A stretch of DNA of 64,000 nucleotides from a virus. The notes beneath the pieces were generated by a model. It searched no databases and was not told the DNA's origin. It saw only the letters and a program-made list of their open reading frames with translations. The DNA lies in IMG/VR virus record IMGVR_UViG_3300024518_004461, positions 47,009-111,008 of that record; one strand, 5' to 3'. Below are positions 9,690-18,116 of the stretch, piece after piece. Made by a program: the position numbers and the translations under genes. Within the stretch, counting starts at the first letter, position 1; each line of letters starts with the position of its first letter.

Positions 9690-10442
9690 TTATAACACCA
9701 TATATTTCCACTTATTTTTAGGATTAGGGATGGAGTCTTGACCAATATTATCCCATTCTCCACGAAGGAGTTTGTTCTTTATTAAAGGATATCCATCATT
9801 GATTAATTCCTCCCAGTATGTTACATGCATATTTAGAAATTTATTTTTCATGGGTTTCCAGTTTTTTATAGAATAACGAGCGCCAACTTTGAGATTATAC
9901 TGTTGCATAAAATATGTAAGACCATATTCGCAATTTACAATTATTTTACTTCTCAATTCCACATTTGATTCTTTCATAAATTTTTTTTCAAATTCTATCT
10001 TATTGAAGAACGCAGGTAAAAGAGATAGTGCGCGTTTCTCAAAAACCAAGAAATGACTTTGAACATGATAGGAATGTATATCTTTGACCTGTGGATGTCT
10101 TTGTTGCGAATCGGTCAATCCCCATATATCTAATTTTGATTTATTTCCCCAGTTAAATATTTTATCAAATTTTCCAACAAGTGAGTTGCTATCGTTCACA
10201 AGGGCAATTCTATTATATTGATTTAGATCAATACTTTTCAAAACCTTATAAAATTGCCCGAAATCATATCCCTCATTTTTATATGATCTAAATGTATAGG
10301 GGAGGTCTATATATCCCCGATAGTTCGTGGTTACTATTGTCTCAGAGAAATATTGACTTATTTCTTTAAGATATGATTCAGTGGACAAAGGTATGAACCC
10401 TTGGGCATAAAGAGGAAATATTAATAGGGTCTTGTTTTTCAT
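9690..10442 (-). CDS. RgpF-like rhamnan synthesis glycosyltransferase
   Basis: About 250 residues. Motifs typical of the RgpF family (PF05045) are YKNEGYDFGQFYKVL, YNRIALVNDSN, LDIWGLTDS and YHVQSHFLVFEKRAL. The family builds rhamnose-containing polysaccharides. The ATG at 10442 overlaps the upstream stop (TGATG), which favours this start over the longer frame from 10460. With rmlB, rmlC and rmlD-like genes in the same island, a rhamnosyltransferase activity is plausible but not shown. Confidence 0.75.
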   Translation of the reverse strand: MKNKTLLIFPLYAQGFIPLSTESYLKEISQYFSETIVTTNYRGYIDLPYTFRSYKNEGYDFGQFYKVLKSIDLNQYNRIALVNDSNSLVGKFDKIFNWGNKSKLDIWGLTDSQQRHPQVKDIHSYHVQSHFLVFEKRALSLLPAFFNKIEFEKKFMKESNVELRSKIIVNCEYGLTYFMQQYNLKVGARYSIKNWKPMKNKFLNMHVTYWEELINDGYPLIKNKLLRGEWDNIGQDSIPNPKNKWKYMVL

Positions 10443-11284
10443 CACGGCTCTATCATCCACGGAGTATATCCGAGGCTCTTTACCACCGAATCAAACATTC
10501 TCTCAAAGGCGTGAGATCTCAATCCGTCATTGTTCGCCCCTACTTCAAAATCATGTATAGTAATGTCCTGTTCCATTAAGAAATCCCAAACATCCCCTTT
10601 CATCCAAAACATAGTACCTGCTAAAAAATATTTGTTATGTGGATAACATACCACGTCGGGGAGATTCATTTTTTTTTTAAAGAATAGGTAATTTCTCATA
10701 TTCTTGTTTTCATTAAAATCATGCCGACCATAAAACGTCTTGCATGATATCATCCCCACTGAAGGATATGTTTGGAAGGTCTTCAATATATTGGTGACTT
10801 TTCTTTTTGAGCCAAGTAAACTTGAAAAAAGCTTCATTCTCCACTCTGTTTTTGTAAGATTACGAGAACGTATGGTTCGTCCACGAACACTAACTATACT
10901 TGTCTTAAAAGAGGATAACTCCTCTGAGTCAGCCTTAGTGTGAATTTTACAAATTAAATCATAAGATAACTTCTTTTCCCGTGCGACTGCTGTCGAAGCA
11001 AAAAACCCTCCTAAATCTTGACCCCGATTATTGGACGTTGTAAAATAACACTCTCCTGGTATTGCTTTTTTGAGATCTTTTTTTATCTTATCGATCATTT
11101 TTTTTTGTGAATGAGAGATATGACTGAAATTTAAAAACAGATCAAAATTTCCAGGCACATTTTGAACATAATCAAAAATCTCCCCCAACACGTTCAAGTG
11201 ATGGGCATGTATAATTATTGCAATTTTAGGACTTCGCATCCTGAAGAAATTGTACCACCTTTTGATGAATTTTTGAATCAACAT
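10442..11284 (-). CDS. RgpF-like glycan synthesis protein
   Basis: A 280-residue protein with the other characteristic half of RgpF proteins: IAIIIHAHHLNVLGEIFDYV, SNNRGQDLGGFF, ICKIHTK, then KYFLAGTMFWMKG and HAFERMF near the end. A GGAAAG ribosome site precedes ATG 11284; an internal ATG at 11239 would reduce the overlap with the upstream gene. It probably acts with its neighbour at 9690 on one glycan. Both keep their motifs, so this is a pair rather than one split gene. Confidence 0.72.
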   Translation of the reverse strand: MLIQKFIKRWYNFFRMRSPKIAIIIHAHHLNVLGEIFDYVQNVPGNFDLFLNFSHISHSQKKMIDKIKKDLKKAIPGECYFTTSNNRGQDLGGFFASTAVAREKKLSYDLICKIHTKADSEELSSFKTSIVSVRGRTIRSRNLTKTEWRMKLFSSLLGSKRKVTNILKTFQTYPSVGMISCKTFYGRHDFNENKNMRNYLFFKKKMNLPDVVCYPHNKYFLAGTMFWMKGDVWDFLMEQDITIHDFEVGANNDGLRSHAFERMFDSVVKSLGYTPWMIEP

Positions 11285-11636
11285 TTTCTTTCCACGAGTT
11301 ATCCTCGTTATTTATTTGATTACGGATTTGCGTGGCTGAAATAAAACCAATATCTTTAGGTGGTACGTGCTCAACAATTCCATATCCAACTCCACGGCCA
11401 TAATTAACAGATTCAATATCTGGTATTGATAATACCACAACATCATCATCAACATACGCAGTCTCTAACATGTCGATAGTTTGCTCAGTTGTGAATGGAT
11501 TTTTTTCATCAGGAGGAATATCTCTTACACAAATAAGAACTGGCACTCCTTGATTTAGTTTTTGACCAATAAGCCATTTGTGACCATTGTGTAAAGGTTG
11601 CCATCGACCTACAAACATCGCTCTTTTATTATTCAT
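11226..11636 (-). CDS. Cytidylyltransferase-like nucleotidyltransferase (HxGH family)
   Basis: A 136-residue single-domain protein. VGRWQPLHNGHKWLI (residues 9-23) contains the HxGH nucleotide-binding motif, and ISATQIR (about 100-106) is the second signature of PF01467 nucleotidyltransferases. Such proteins activate phosphorylated small molecules with CTP or ATP (for example glycerol-phosphate or NMN). It is coupled to a HAD phosphatase gene by a 4-nt overlap, so the two may make or recycle an activated glycan precursor. Substrate unknown. Confidence 0.75.
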   Translation of the reverse strand: MNNKRAMFVGRWQPLHNGHKWLIGQKLNQGVPVLICVRDIPPDEKNPFTTEQTIDMLETAYVDDDVVVLSIPDIESVNYGRGVGYGIVEHVPPKDIGFISATQIRNQINNEDNSWKENVDSKIHQKVVQFLQDAKS

Positions 11637-12001
11637 TTGTTTTCTCCTTGTTCAATGAATTCAATTGTTTTGTGCCATGCGTTCGGATCTGTTTTGTCAA
11701 ATCTAATAGCATGATCATCAATATAATATTTGGCCGGGTGTTTTATATTTGTAACATCATCAAAGAAATGAGATAAATTATATTTCTCTAGCCAATTCCT
11801 AATAGGTTCAACTGGTCGGCTTGATACAATAATTAAGCGATAGCCATAACCCTTAAGTTTTTGTAAAGATGGAATAGCTCCTGGCATTGGCGGATCATAG
11901 GCATTATCTAATCCCTGGAAACCTTTGGAGTATCGATGAATAACTCCGTCAAAATCAATAGCAATTGTGGCTTCTTTAAATTCTGTTTTAATTTCTTTCA
12001 T
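11633..12001 (-). CDS. HAD-like phosphatase
   Basis: A 122-residue protein with HAD motif I IDFDGVIHRY (residues 14-23), motif II LIIVSSRP (about 56-63), and a late motif YYIDDHAIRFD (about 92-102). The size fits small capless HAD hydrolases in phage and nucleotide-sugar clusters. It overlaps the nucleotidyltransferase by 4 nt and abuts the APS kinase gene at a shared base. Substrate unknown. Confidence 0.75.
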   Translation of the reverse strand: MKEIKTEFKEATIAIDFDGVIHRYSKGFQGLDNAYDPPMPGAIPSLQKLKGYGYRLIIVSSRPVEPIRNWLEKYNLSHFFDDVTNIKHPAKYYIDDHAIRFDKTDPNAWHKTIEFIEQGENK

Positions 12002-12711
12002 TATGTATTAGACGTAATAAAGGCTTCTAATTTTACAGCACTTTTTTCAAGGTCATCAGTAGAAGTGTCAACAACTAATGCCGCATCGGTTGGTTCTTCG
12101 AATGGATCTGAGATGCCTGTAAAGTTTTTGATTTCACCCGACAAAGCTTTGGCATACAATCCTTTAACATCACGATCAATACATTTTTCTACGGGACACT
12201 TTATAAAAACTGTTTTAGCAGCACAAGTGTCTTCAAGTTCTTTTCTTACACTATCATAAGGATTGATAGCTGACATAATTGTGATGACATTGTTCCGAGA
12301 AAGAACTTTCCCAACAAACCCTAATCGTCGAATATTAGTATTGCGATCTTCTTTTGAGAAGCCTAGGTCATTACACAATCCTTCTCGATATTCATCACCA
12401 TCAATAATTTCAACCTTATAGCCCTTTGCAGCTAGTCTTTTTTCCACCGCACGAGCCAGTGTTGTTTTACCGGCACCTGAAAGTCCAGTCATTTGTATAA
12501 ACATACCTTTTGTTTTACCCCACTTAATAAAATTCCATAATCGCTCATGTATAAAGAACACAAGCACTTGAACACTATGATAACATAAAGTGATTAAAGT
12601 TGTAAATTTTATATTTCCTGTAGCGAGATATGTAACAGTTGTTAACAGGACTATAGCAAATGTACGCCAAGTAATCGCCTTCCATAAGCTTCGTTGTTTG
12701 GAATCAATCAT
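12001..12711 (-). CDS. cysC: DUF2061-adenylylsulfate kinase fusion
   Basis: A 236-residue protein. Residues 1-65 form a DUF2061-type membrane domain (KAITWRTFAIVLLTTVTYLATG plus a second hydrophobic helix with ITLCYHSVQV). Residues about 68-236 are a full APS kinase: P-loop GLSGAGKTT (about 76-84), DGDEYREGLCNDLGFSKEDR (substrate loop) and SAINPY. It would phosphorylate adenylylsulfate to PAPS at the membrane. No ATP sulfurylase gene is visible, so APS must come from the host or from elsewhere in the phage. The sulfotransferase at 14551 is the obvious PAPS user. Confidence 0.88.
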   Translation of the reverse strand: MIDSKQRSLWKAITWRTFAIVLLTTVTYLATGNIKFTTLITLCYHSVQVLVFFIHERLWNFIKWGKTKGMFIQMTGLSGAGKTTLARAVEKRLAAKGYKVEIIDGDEYREGLCNDLGFSKEDRNTNIRRLGFVGKVLSRNNVITIMSAINPYDSVRKELEDTCAAKTVFIKCPVEKCIDRDVKGLYAKALSGEIKNFTGISDPFEEPTDAALVVDTSTDDLEKSAVKLEAFITSNT

Positions 12712-12717
12712 TCTTTT

Positions 12718-13485
12718 CTAATCCGAATCACCCATCTGATCTTGAATCTTTATCAGGTATTTATAAACTTTAGGATAATTTCTTATATCTTCACAATCTT
12801 CCGTGTTCCACACCCAGTCGTTTTGGGTAAAAATTTTATAATGTATTCCAAGCCCCTTCGGTAGTCCCTGATCCCATGCTTTTTGCCGCCGTTCAAAAAC
12901 CGCAACTCGATTTTCTTTTCCCTTAGAAGGCCCATAATTAAACTTAGCGCCGTTAACCTTAAATGATTTTTCTCTGCTCCTTCTTATTCTTTCAGGGCGG
13001 AAATTCATATCACGGCAATATTTCGAAATCATAATTTGAGTTTTTGTGGTGCCTCCTCTAAGATAAAAGTAACTATTAAAAGGATCGAAGGGATCGGATA
13101 GCTCAAAAGAAGATTCACCAGTATTATAAAAGGTGATGAGTGGGCACGAAATACAATTATATCCGTTTCTGTCAGCTTGTTTTATGGTTTCCCCAATGCC
13201 TTCGTCAAAAGATATAAAATCGTCCGCATCGATGTATATTGCCCAATCTGGCTTTATTTTATGCAGAGTTTTCGTCATTTCTTTCACATTTTTACTAAGA
13301 TGAAACGCGCCATCGGTATCAAACCTGTGAGAAGGAATATTGTTATCTTGAAGCCACTCCCAACTACCATCATCGGAAAAATTATCAATAATATAGGGTT
13401 CAATCCCATTTAATTTACACCATTTTATTTTCAGTGGTAAAAATCTTATTTCATTCCATATACACATAATCGCACTAACTTTCAT
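12718..13485 (-). CDS. Glycosyltransferase, GT2 / GT92-like
   Basis: About 255 residues from ATG 13485, which has GGAGAG 5-10 nt upstream; the longer frame from 13512 lacks this. Motifs are VSAIMCIWNEIRFLPLKIKW, IIDNFSDDGSWEWL, and IYIDADDFI, the DxD metal-binding site of GT-A enzymes. The form resembles family 2 proteins of the Glyco_tranf_2_4 type. It is the first gene after the promoter at 13515. Confidence 0.75.
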   Translation of the reverse strand: MKVSAIMCIWNEIRFLPLKIKWCKLNGIEPYIIDNFSDDGSWEWLQDNNIPSHRFDTDGAFHLSKNVKEMTKTLHKIKPDWAIYIDADDFISFDEGIGETIKQADRNGYNCISCPLITFYNTGESSFELSDPFDPFNSYFYLRGGTTKTQIMISKYCRDMNFRPERIRRSREKSFKVNGAKFNYGPSKGKENRVAVFERRQKAWDQGLPKGLGIHYKIFTQNDWVWNTEDCEDIRNYPKVYKYLIKIQDQMGDSD

Positions 13486-13514
13486 TTTTGTCTCTCCTAG
13501 AAATATTGCCAATC

Positions 13515-13520
13515 ATTATA
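13515..13520 (-). promoter_or_regulatory. Extended -10 promoter for 13485 glycan operon
   Basis: On the minus strand the sequence reads TGC-TATAAT, an extended -10 element 30 nt upstream of the 12718-13485 start. Only a weak -35 (TTAGTT) sits 17 nt further upstream. It could start a transcript for the block 13485 to 8677. Confidence 0.5.
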
Positions 13521-13540
13521 GCACACTCTTCCGCAAAAAC

Positions 13541-13592
13541 TAAAAGCATTATATACTCAATCCCTTAAAAAGCATTATATACTCAATCCCTT
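13541..13592. repeat. 26-bp tandem duplication at a gene end
   Basis: Two adjacent 26-bp units (13541-13566 and 13567-13592) are identical except for the first base. The second unit contains the stop codon of the 13575-14525 gene, so the gene end was duplicated into the spacer before the next gene. Slippage or recent tandem duplication is likely. Confidence 0.85.
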
Positions 13593-14525
13593 AAGATGTG
13601 ATATAACTAAACAATGTTCACCGCCTCCACAATATAACATATACACATTACCACTTTCAGTATAAATACAGGGATCGCGAAGTTCATGGACTTTTTTGAG
13701 TATGCCCCCCCGAATTGATTGTCGTCTTGGCTCAAAGCCTCCTTCATAATCCATTTCAGGATAAACCAAAGAAAATGTTTCGACTATCTTCCACTCTTTC
13801 CCTTCAGAATTAAGCACAACCTTGCTACAAATAATGTGTTCAGGATTATCTCCCGCATTTGTGTAAAAAACATATAATAAATCATCAACCACCAACACAT
13901 CACAATGTCTAAACCGATTGTTAAATAATTTAACCACAAACTCATATACGTCAGACGTGGGATTATATTTTGCCACAATTCCAGGCATTGTAATAATATA
14001 GTCTTCATCTTTCCATGCGAAGGTCCGCACATACCACGGTGCCACGATTTTGCCGCTTGATATAAAATTTATCCCATCCGTAGACGTTGCCATAAAACTT
14101 TTTTGGTCTTGCATTCCCTTCGGGAGAGCCTTGTTTATCCATTCCGGTTCAGGAATATTTATTCGAGACTTTTGAGGAAATCCATGATAATACATGCGTA
14201 ACTGCTTATTTTTTTCATCCACATAAATATGTGGAGATGCTATATGATGATGACAAAATGAATTTTTCAAATACAAAGTGCCACGATTATAAATTCTCCA
14301 AGGGCCATGTAATGAATCGGAATAGGCTAATCTAATAAATTTTCCGTAATGATCAGCAAAATAAATATAATATTTTCCTAATGGGTTGGAGATCCAAGAA
14401 GGAACCTTGATCAAAGAAGGATGAGTGATGCTTCCAGACAAGCCCGCTTCTTTCAAATCTTGTTGAGAAATAATAGGATTGGAATCAAACCTATGAACAC
14501 TAAAATCATTGACATTTCTTATCAT
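13575..14525 (-). CDS. Five-bladed beta-propeller glycoside hydrolase-like protein (GH43/GH32 fold)
   Basis: About 316 residues from ATG 14525, which has TTGGAG 8 nt upstream; the longer frame would overlap the sulfotransferase gene. The repeat pattern of propeller blades is clear: THPSLIKVPSW...YYIYFADHYGKFIRLAYSDSLHG, ASPHIYVDEKNKQLRMYYHG, DQKSFMATSTDGINF and LRDPCIYTESGNVYMLYCG. These resemble GH43/GH32-like proteins, including non-catalytic ones in glycan clusters. A general acid/base pair could not be assigned with certainty. Confidence 0.7.
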   Translation of the reverse strand: MIRNVNDFSVHRFDSNPIISQQDLKEAGLSGSITHPSLIKVPSWISNPLGKYYIYFADHYGKFIRLAYSDSLHGPWRIYNRGTLYLKNSFCHHHIASPHIYVDEKNKQLRMYYHGFPQKSRINIPEPEWINKALPKGMQDQKSFMATSTDGINFISSGKIVAPWYVRTFAWKDEDYIITMPGIVAKYNPTSDVYEFVVKLFNNRFRHCDVLVVDDLLYVFYTNAGDNPEHIICSKVVLNSEGKEWKIVETFSLVYPEMDYEGGFEPRRQSIRGGILKKVHELRDPCIYTESGNVYMLYCGGGEHCLVISHLKGLSI

Positions 14526-14550
14526 CGAATTGGCTCCAACGTCGTTGCTG

Positions 14551-15240
14551 TTAAATAATATATCCCATTTTCTCAACAATCTTACTTTTTTTAATTTCAT
14601 TAAGTTGTTCATCGGTAAGTTCTATTTTAGAAGGATCATTCATATTTTTAAATGGATGGCTAATTTGCCATGTGCGTAAAGAATCATGTTGAATACTGGG
14701 AGGCGCAGGTAATGAACTTGTTTGTTGCCCCGAAGTGAACATATCGTAAGAATATTTAATCCCCAAATCATTAAAAATCTGAATCAATTTTTCATAATTA
14801 TTATCAAACATATCTTCATATCTAATGTGATAAAAATCTGGTATTTTATTATTCTTACTTTCTACAAACCAGTTCGCAACTTGCTCGTATATAGAAAATT
14901 GGTGATAACGTGGAATATTTCTTCTTCCAAATCTGCGATTTATGGAAGAATATACATATAGGGGGTTTCTCATTATAAACACTGTTTTATATTGATTACC
15001 AAAATCCGGTAAAAAAGAACCTGTCTGATACGTCGCAGCAGTATGTTGAGTTCCTTTGATGAGTGTATAGTTTTTGCCCTCATTGTGGGCTCGTGTGATT
15101 AATTTCTCATCAGGAGTCATGTGTTCAGAAAGACCGGGTGATGCAACTACTGAAGGGCTCTTTGCCATTATTTTTTTTAGAATACTGGTGCCACTGTGGG
15201 AAAAGCCGAATATAAGAATATTTTCCACCTCTTTCTTCAT
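14551..15240 (-). CDS. Sulfotransferase
   Basis: A 229-residue protein with the PAPS 5'-phosphosulfate loop in ILIFGFSHSGTSILKKIM (residues 8-25). The 3'-phosphate-binding motif is in TVFIMRNPLYVYSSINRRFG (about 86-105), where Arg and Ser are conserved. IRYEDMF near residue 140 is the usual Y-E-D segment. It would transfer sulfate from PAPS to a hydroxyl, probably on a sugar made by this island. The APS kinase lies three genes downstream in the same direction. Confidence 0.82.
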   Translation of the reverse strand: MKKEVENILIFGFSHSGTSILKKIMAKSPSVVASPGLSEHMTPDEKLITRAHNEGKNYTLIKGTQHTAATYQTGSFLPDFGNQYKTVFIMRNPLYVYSSINRRFGRRNIPRYHQFSIYEQVANWFVESKNNKIPDFYHIRYEDMFDNNYEKLIQIFNDLGIKYSYDMFTSGQQTSSLPAPPSIQHDSLRTWQISHPFKNMNDPSKIELTDEQLNEIKKSKIVEKMGYII

Positions 15241-16004
15241 TCTGCTTTCCTCAAAACAACATTAAAATCAAATTTATTTTTCATGGTATTGTAAACATTA
15301 ATTAGTTCAAATTTAGCATACCCTAAGTGAAAAAGATTAGAATATAATTTTTCGAAATGGTTGGGGTGAAACTGCCACTTATGCACATCCAAATCTTTAC
15401 TCTGATACACTTTGATCGCTTTTTTTACGCTCTCTAAATTGTTTTCATAGATCGGTCGCCCATGTTTTCCACTCCAATGATTTTGTGCGTTATTGTGTGT
15501 GACCATTGATCGATGTTCGATGACTGACTTTAAACTATGTTTCTGGATGGGGTTGTAATAAGCTTCTAAAACATCAGCGATAGTTGATTCTGACAGAAAG
15601 TGATCAAAGCAATATCTTTTATCCGGTATGGTAAGGAGATAATGCCCACCAAAGTTTAAAATATTATATATATCTTCAAGGTGACGAATGAGACAGAGTT
15701 GATGTTCTATACAATGACCGCTATACACGATATCAAATTTTTCTATAATTTCAGGGAGTCTTGCTTCGTGGCACACATAATCTACAAAAGGTTTTTCTGG
15801 TAATGTCTCTCCGGGGAATTTATTTTGAAAGCGTTTCTTTAGGGTTTCTTGATCGCAAATATCAGCATATTTAACATTTTTGCCTCTGATTCTCGGAAAT
15901 ATACTTGGACCTATTTCTAAAACCCTAGAGCTTGATTTAACGTAATGATTTTTAAACTTTTCAAAATCTTGATAAAGATGTTCTTGTTTAATAAAAACAC
16001 TCAT
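15237..16004 (-). CDS. SAM-dependent methyltransferase, class I
   Basis: A 255-residue protein with SAM-binding motif I SSRVLEIGPSIFPRI (about 25-39), an acidic second strand (KYADICD), FDIVYSGHCIEHQL (motif IV region), and GGHYLLTIPDKRYCFDHF (post-motif segment seen in Methyltransf_11/23 glycan enzymes). It overlaps both neighbours by 4 nt. The substrate is unknown, but the context points to sugar or lipid-linked glycan methylation. Confidence 0.75.
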   Translation of the reverse strand: MSVFIKQEHLYQDFEKFKNHYVKSSSRVLEIGPSIFPRIRGKNVKYADICDQETLKKRFQNKFPGETLPEKPFVDYVCHEARLPEIIEKFDIVYSGHCIEHQLCLIRHLEDIYNILNFGGHYLLTIPDKRYCFDHFLSESTIADVLEAYYNPIQKHSLKSVIEHRSMVTHNNAQNHWSGKHGRPIYENNLESVKKAIKVYQSKDLDVHKWQFHPNHFEKLYSNLFHLGYAKFELINVYNTMKNKFDFNVVLRKAE

Positions 16005-16702
16005 TTTTTATCTCCCAAACTTGTGTCTCGGGGTATAAAAGAGCCAACATCATTTCTATTTATTTTTTTAACACTTTCGTTCCTGTCGGTGGCTATATTA
16101 TAAATACTTCGCCGTTCATTTCCCACATGCACCACACCTCTTTTATCACTCAATATCTCTCTTAAGACTTTCGGCGCAATAATATCCACATAATCTTTTG
16201 AACTCCATTGATCCACAAACGCAGCTTCATAAGGAAACTCATAGCCAAAAAAGCTTGTCCTAATGACTAAACTATTTTCATAAGTTCTTACCAGCAATTC
16301 GGCGGCGGCTTTTGTCTTTGCATATTTTGACAATGGATTAATGGGATCATTGATCGTATAGTTTCCTTTCTCTCCGTCGAACACATAATCAGTTGATATA
16401 AAGACAAGCTTTTTTCCTAAATCTTTACAACTTTTCAAGACATTTATGGTCCCAAATACATTCACATCCCAAGCAAGTGAAGGATCGTTTTCTGTGTTTT
16501 TTACATCGGTTATTGCAGCGGAATGAACCACGGTATCACAACCTGAATCCTTGATGTGATTGTGGATTTGATAAGGATTGGTTATGTCACAATATTTAGA
16601 GGCTGGTGCTATAAAATCTACATCATGGGCTTTGGAGATTTTTATTAGCTCGCTGCCCAGTGTTCCCGAACCTCCTGTAAGGAATATTTTTTTTAAAACC
16701 AC
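16001..16702 (-). CDS. rmlD: dTDP-4-dehydrorhamnose reductase-like SDR
   Basis: A 233-residue extended short-chain dehydrogenase. NAD(P)-binding GGSGTLG (10-16) and the catalytic YAKTK (about 130) fit RmlD, as do the short N-terminal domain and FISTDYVFDGEKGNY. RmlD proteins are about 290 residues; this one is shorter at the C-terminus, so specificity for dTDP-4-keto-rhamnose is probable rather than certain. It follows rmlB with a 10-nt overlap. Confidence 0.7.
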   Translation of the reverse strand: MVLKKIFLTGGSGTLGSELIKISKAHDVDFIAPASKYCDITNPYQIHNHIKDSGCDTVVHSAAITDVKNTENDPSLAWDVNVFGTINVLKSCKDLGKKLVFISTDYVFDGEKGNYTINDPINPLSKYAKTKAAAELLVRTYENSLVIRTSFFGYEFPYEAAFVDQWSSKDYVDIIAPKVLREILSDKRGVVHVGNERRSIYNIATDRNESVKKINRNDVGSFIPRDTSLGDKK

Positions 16703-17583
16703 TTATATATCCCTTTAGAATGCTTTGGTTCCCACCCAATCTTTCTTATTTTTTTAGAACTCACAGAATAGCGCAAATCTTGACCCCAACGATTATCCAC
16801 AAACTTAACCGACCGTCGATCTTTCTCTTTCCATTTTAGCATTGTATCCACAACTTCAAGATTGGTCATAGGATTTTCGGCTGCAATATTATATGTTTCG
16901 TTTTTGATGCCACTCTCAATAATATGAAATATTGCTTCCACATTATCTCTAACATATGTCCAGTCGCGAACATAAGAGCCGTCACCGTGAACTGGAATTT
17001 GCTTTCCACTTTGTAGAGAATTGAGGCACTTGGGAATTAATTTTTCTTCGTATTGGCGAGGCCCATAGTTATTCGCGCTCCTCGTTATGATATATTCCAA
17101 ACCGAAAGTTCTATAATATGATAAGACTAACATTTCTGCTGCGGCTTTGGTCGCTGAATATGGGTTTGATGGAGTTAGTTTATCTTCTTCAGTAAAAGAA
17201 CCTTCCAAGCGATCACCGTATACTTCATCTGTGCTGATCTGGAAAAATAATGGTCGATCATATTCTGGCTTTCCGCGAACAAGTTCTAAAAGATTATGGA
17301 CTCCTAAAATATTACTTTTAACAAAAGGGCTTGTATCGCGGATTGAGTTATCAACATGGCTTTCAGCCGCAAAATTAATAATTACGTCGCAGGAAGGAAG
17401 ATGTTTTAGTTCGGATATATCTTCTTGAATTAGGGTGTAGTTTTTGTCTGAATCCCAAGGTAAAATTTTGTGCGAAGCATAGCCCATTTTATCAATATCA
17501 ATAATGGCGATATTTCGTTCTAACGCGGCTTCAACAAAATGCGAGCCAATAAAGCCCCGTCCGCCTGTTACAATAAATTTCAT
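16693..17583 (-). CDS. rmlB: dTDP-glucose 4,6-dehydratase
   Basis: A 296-residue protein: GGRGFIGS (7-14) for NAD, FAAESHVDNSI, QISTDEVYGD (about 117-126, catalytic Thr-Asp-Glu), PYSATKAAAEMLV (catalytic Tyr/Lys) and RSANNYGPRQYEEKLIP. These are diagnostic for RmlB. It forms dTDP-4-keto-6-deoxyglucose, first committed step to dTDP-rhamnose and other 6-deoxy sugars. No rmlA (thymidylyltransferase) is in the window. Confidence 0.88.
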   Translation of the reverse strand: MKFIVTGGRGFIGSHFVEAALERNIAIIDIDKMGYASHKILPWDSDKNYTLIQEDISELKHLPSCDVIINFAAESHVDNSIRDTSPFVKSNILGVHNLLELVRGKPEYDRPLFFQISTDEVYGDRLEGSFTEEDKLTPSNPYSATKAAAEMLVLSYYRTFGLEYIITRSANNYGPRQYEEKLIPKCLNSLQSGKQIPVHGDGSYVRDWTYVRDNVEAIFHIIESGIKNETYNIAAENPMTNLEVVDTMLKWKEKDRRSVKFVDNRWGQDLRYSVSSKKIRKIGWEPKHSKGIYKWF

Positions 17584-18116
17584 TCTTCCTCATAAAAGAA
17601 CTTAGGGTCGCTTGAATATTTTCTAAATGACTGTGCGCCTAAGTCTTTCTCACTCAGTATAACATTTCTCTCGTCAGTTTTTAATTTAATTCTAAGGTCG
17701 GGATCTTTTATGCTGATTGCTGATTCACCATCTTTGCTGTAATAAGAAGAACACTTATACATTACGTGTGAATCTTCAAGTGCCTCAAAACCGTGAGCAT
17801 AGCCAGGAGGAACCCATAGGACGTTTTTATTTTCCTCTGATAATTCAAACTTCCAGCACTCACTATAAGAGGGCGAGTTGTATCGAATGTCCACAATATA
17901 ATCTATTATCTTTCCTGATATTGTTTGCACAAGTTTTCCCATTGGTTTGTCCCACTGGTAATGTAAGCCACGCACAACACCTTGGCGCGAATAGGAAATA
18001 TTGTCTTGGAAAAAATCTTCTTCTAGTTCTTCACTGATAGCGCGGGGGAAAGATTCAAAAAAGTATCCCCGATTATCGAGATAAGATTTATTTGTGAATA
18101 GTTTGTGATTTTTCAT
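17580..18116 (-). CDS. rmlC: dTDP-4-dehydrorhamnose 3,5-epimerase
   Basis: A 178-residue cupin-fold protein of normal family length. DNRGYFFESF, NISYSRQGVVRGLHYQ (catalytic His in RGLHYQ), GKIIDYIVDIRYNSPSY and WVPPGYAHGFEAL are the signature blocks of RmlC. The start overlaps the upstream gene and the stop overlaps rmlB by 4 nt, so rmlC-rmlB-rmlD are translated together. Confidence 0.88.
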   Translation of the reverse strand: MKNHKLFTNKSYLDNRGYFFESFPRAISEELEEDFFQDNISYSRQGVVRGLHYQWDKPMGKLVQTISGKIIDYIVDIRYNSPSYSECWKFELSEENKNVLWVPPGYAHGFEALEDSHVMYKCSSYYSKDGESAISIKDPDLRIKLKTDERNVILSEKDLGAQSFRKYSSDPKFFYEEE

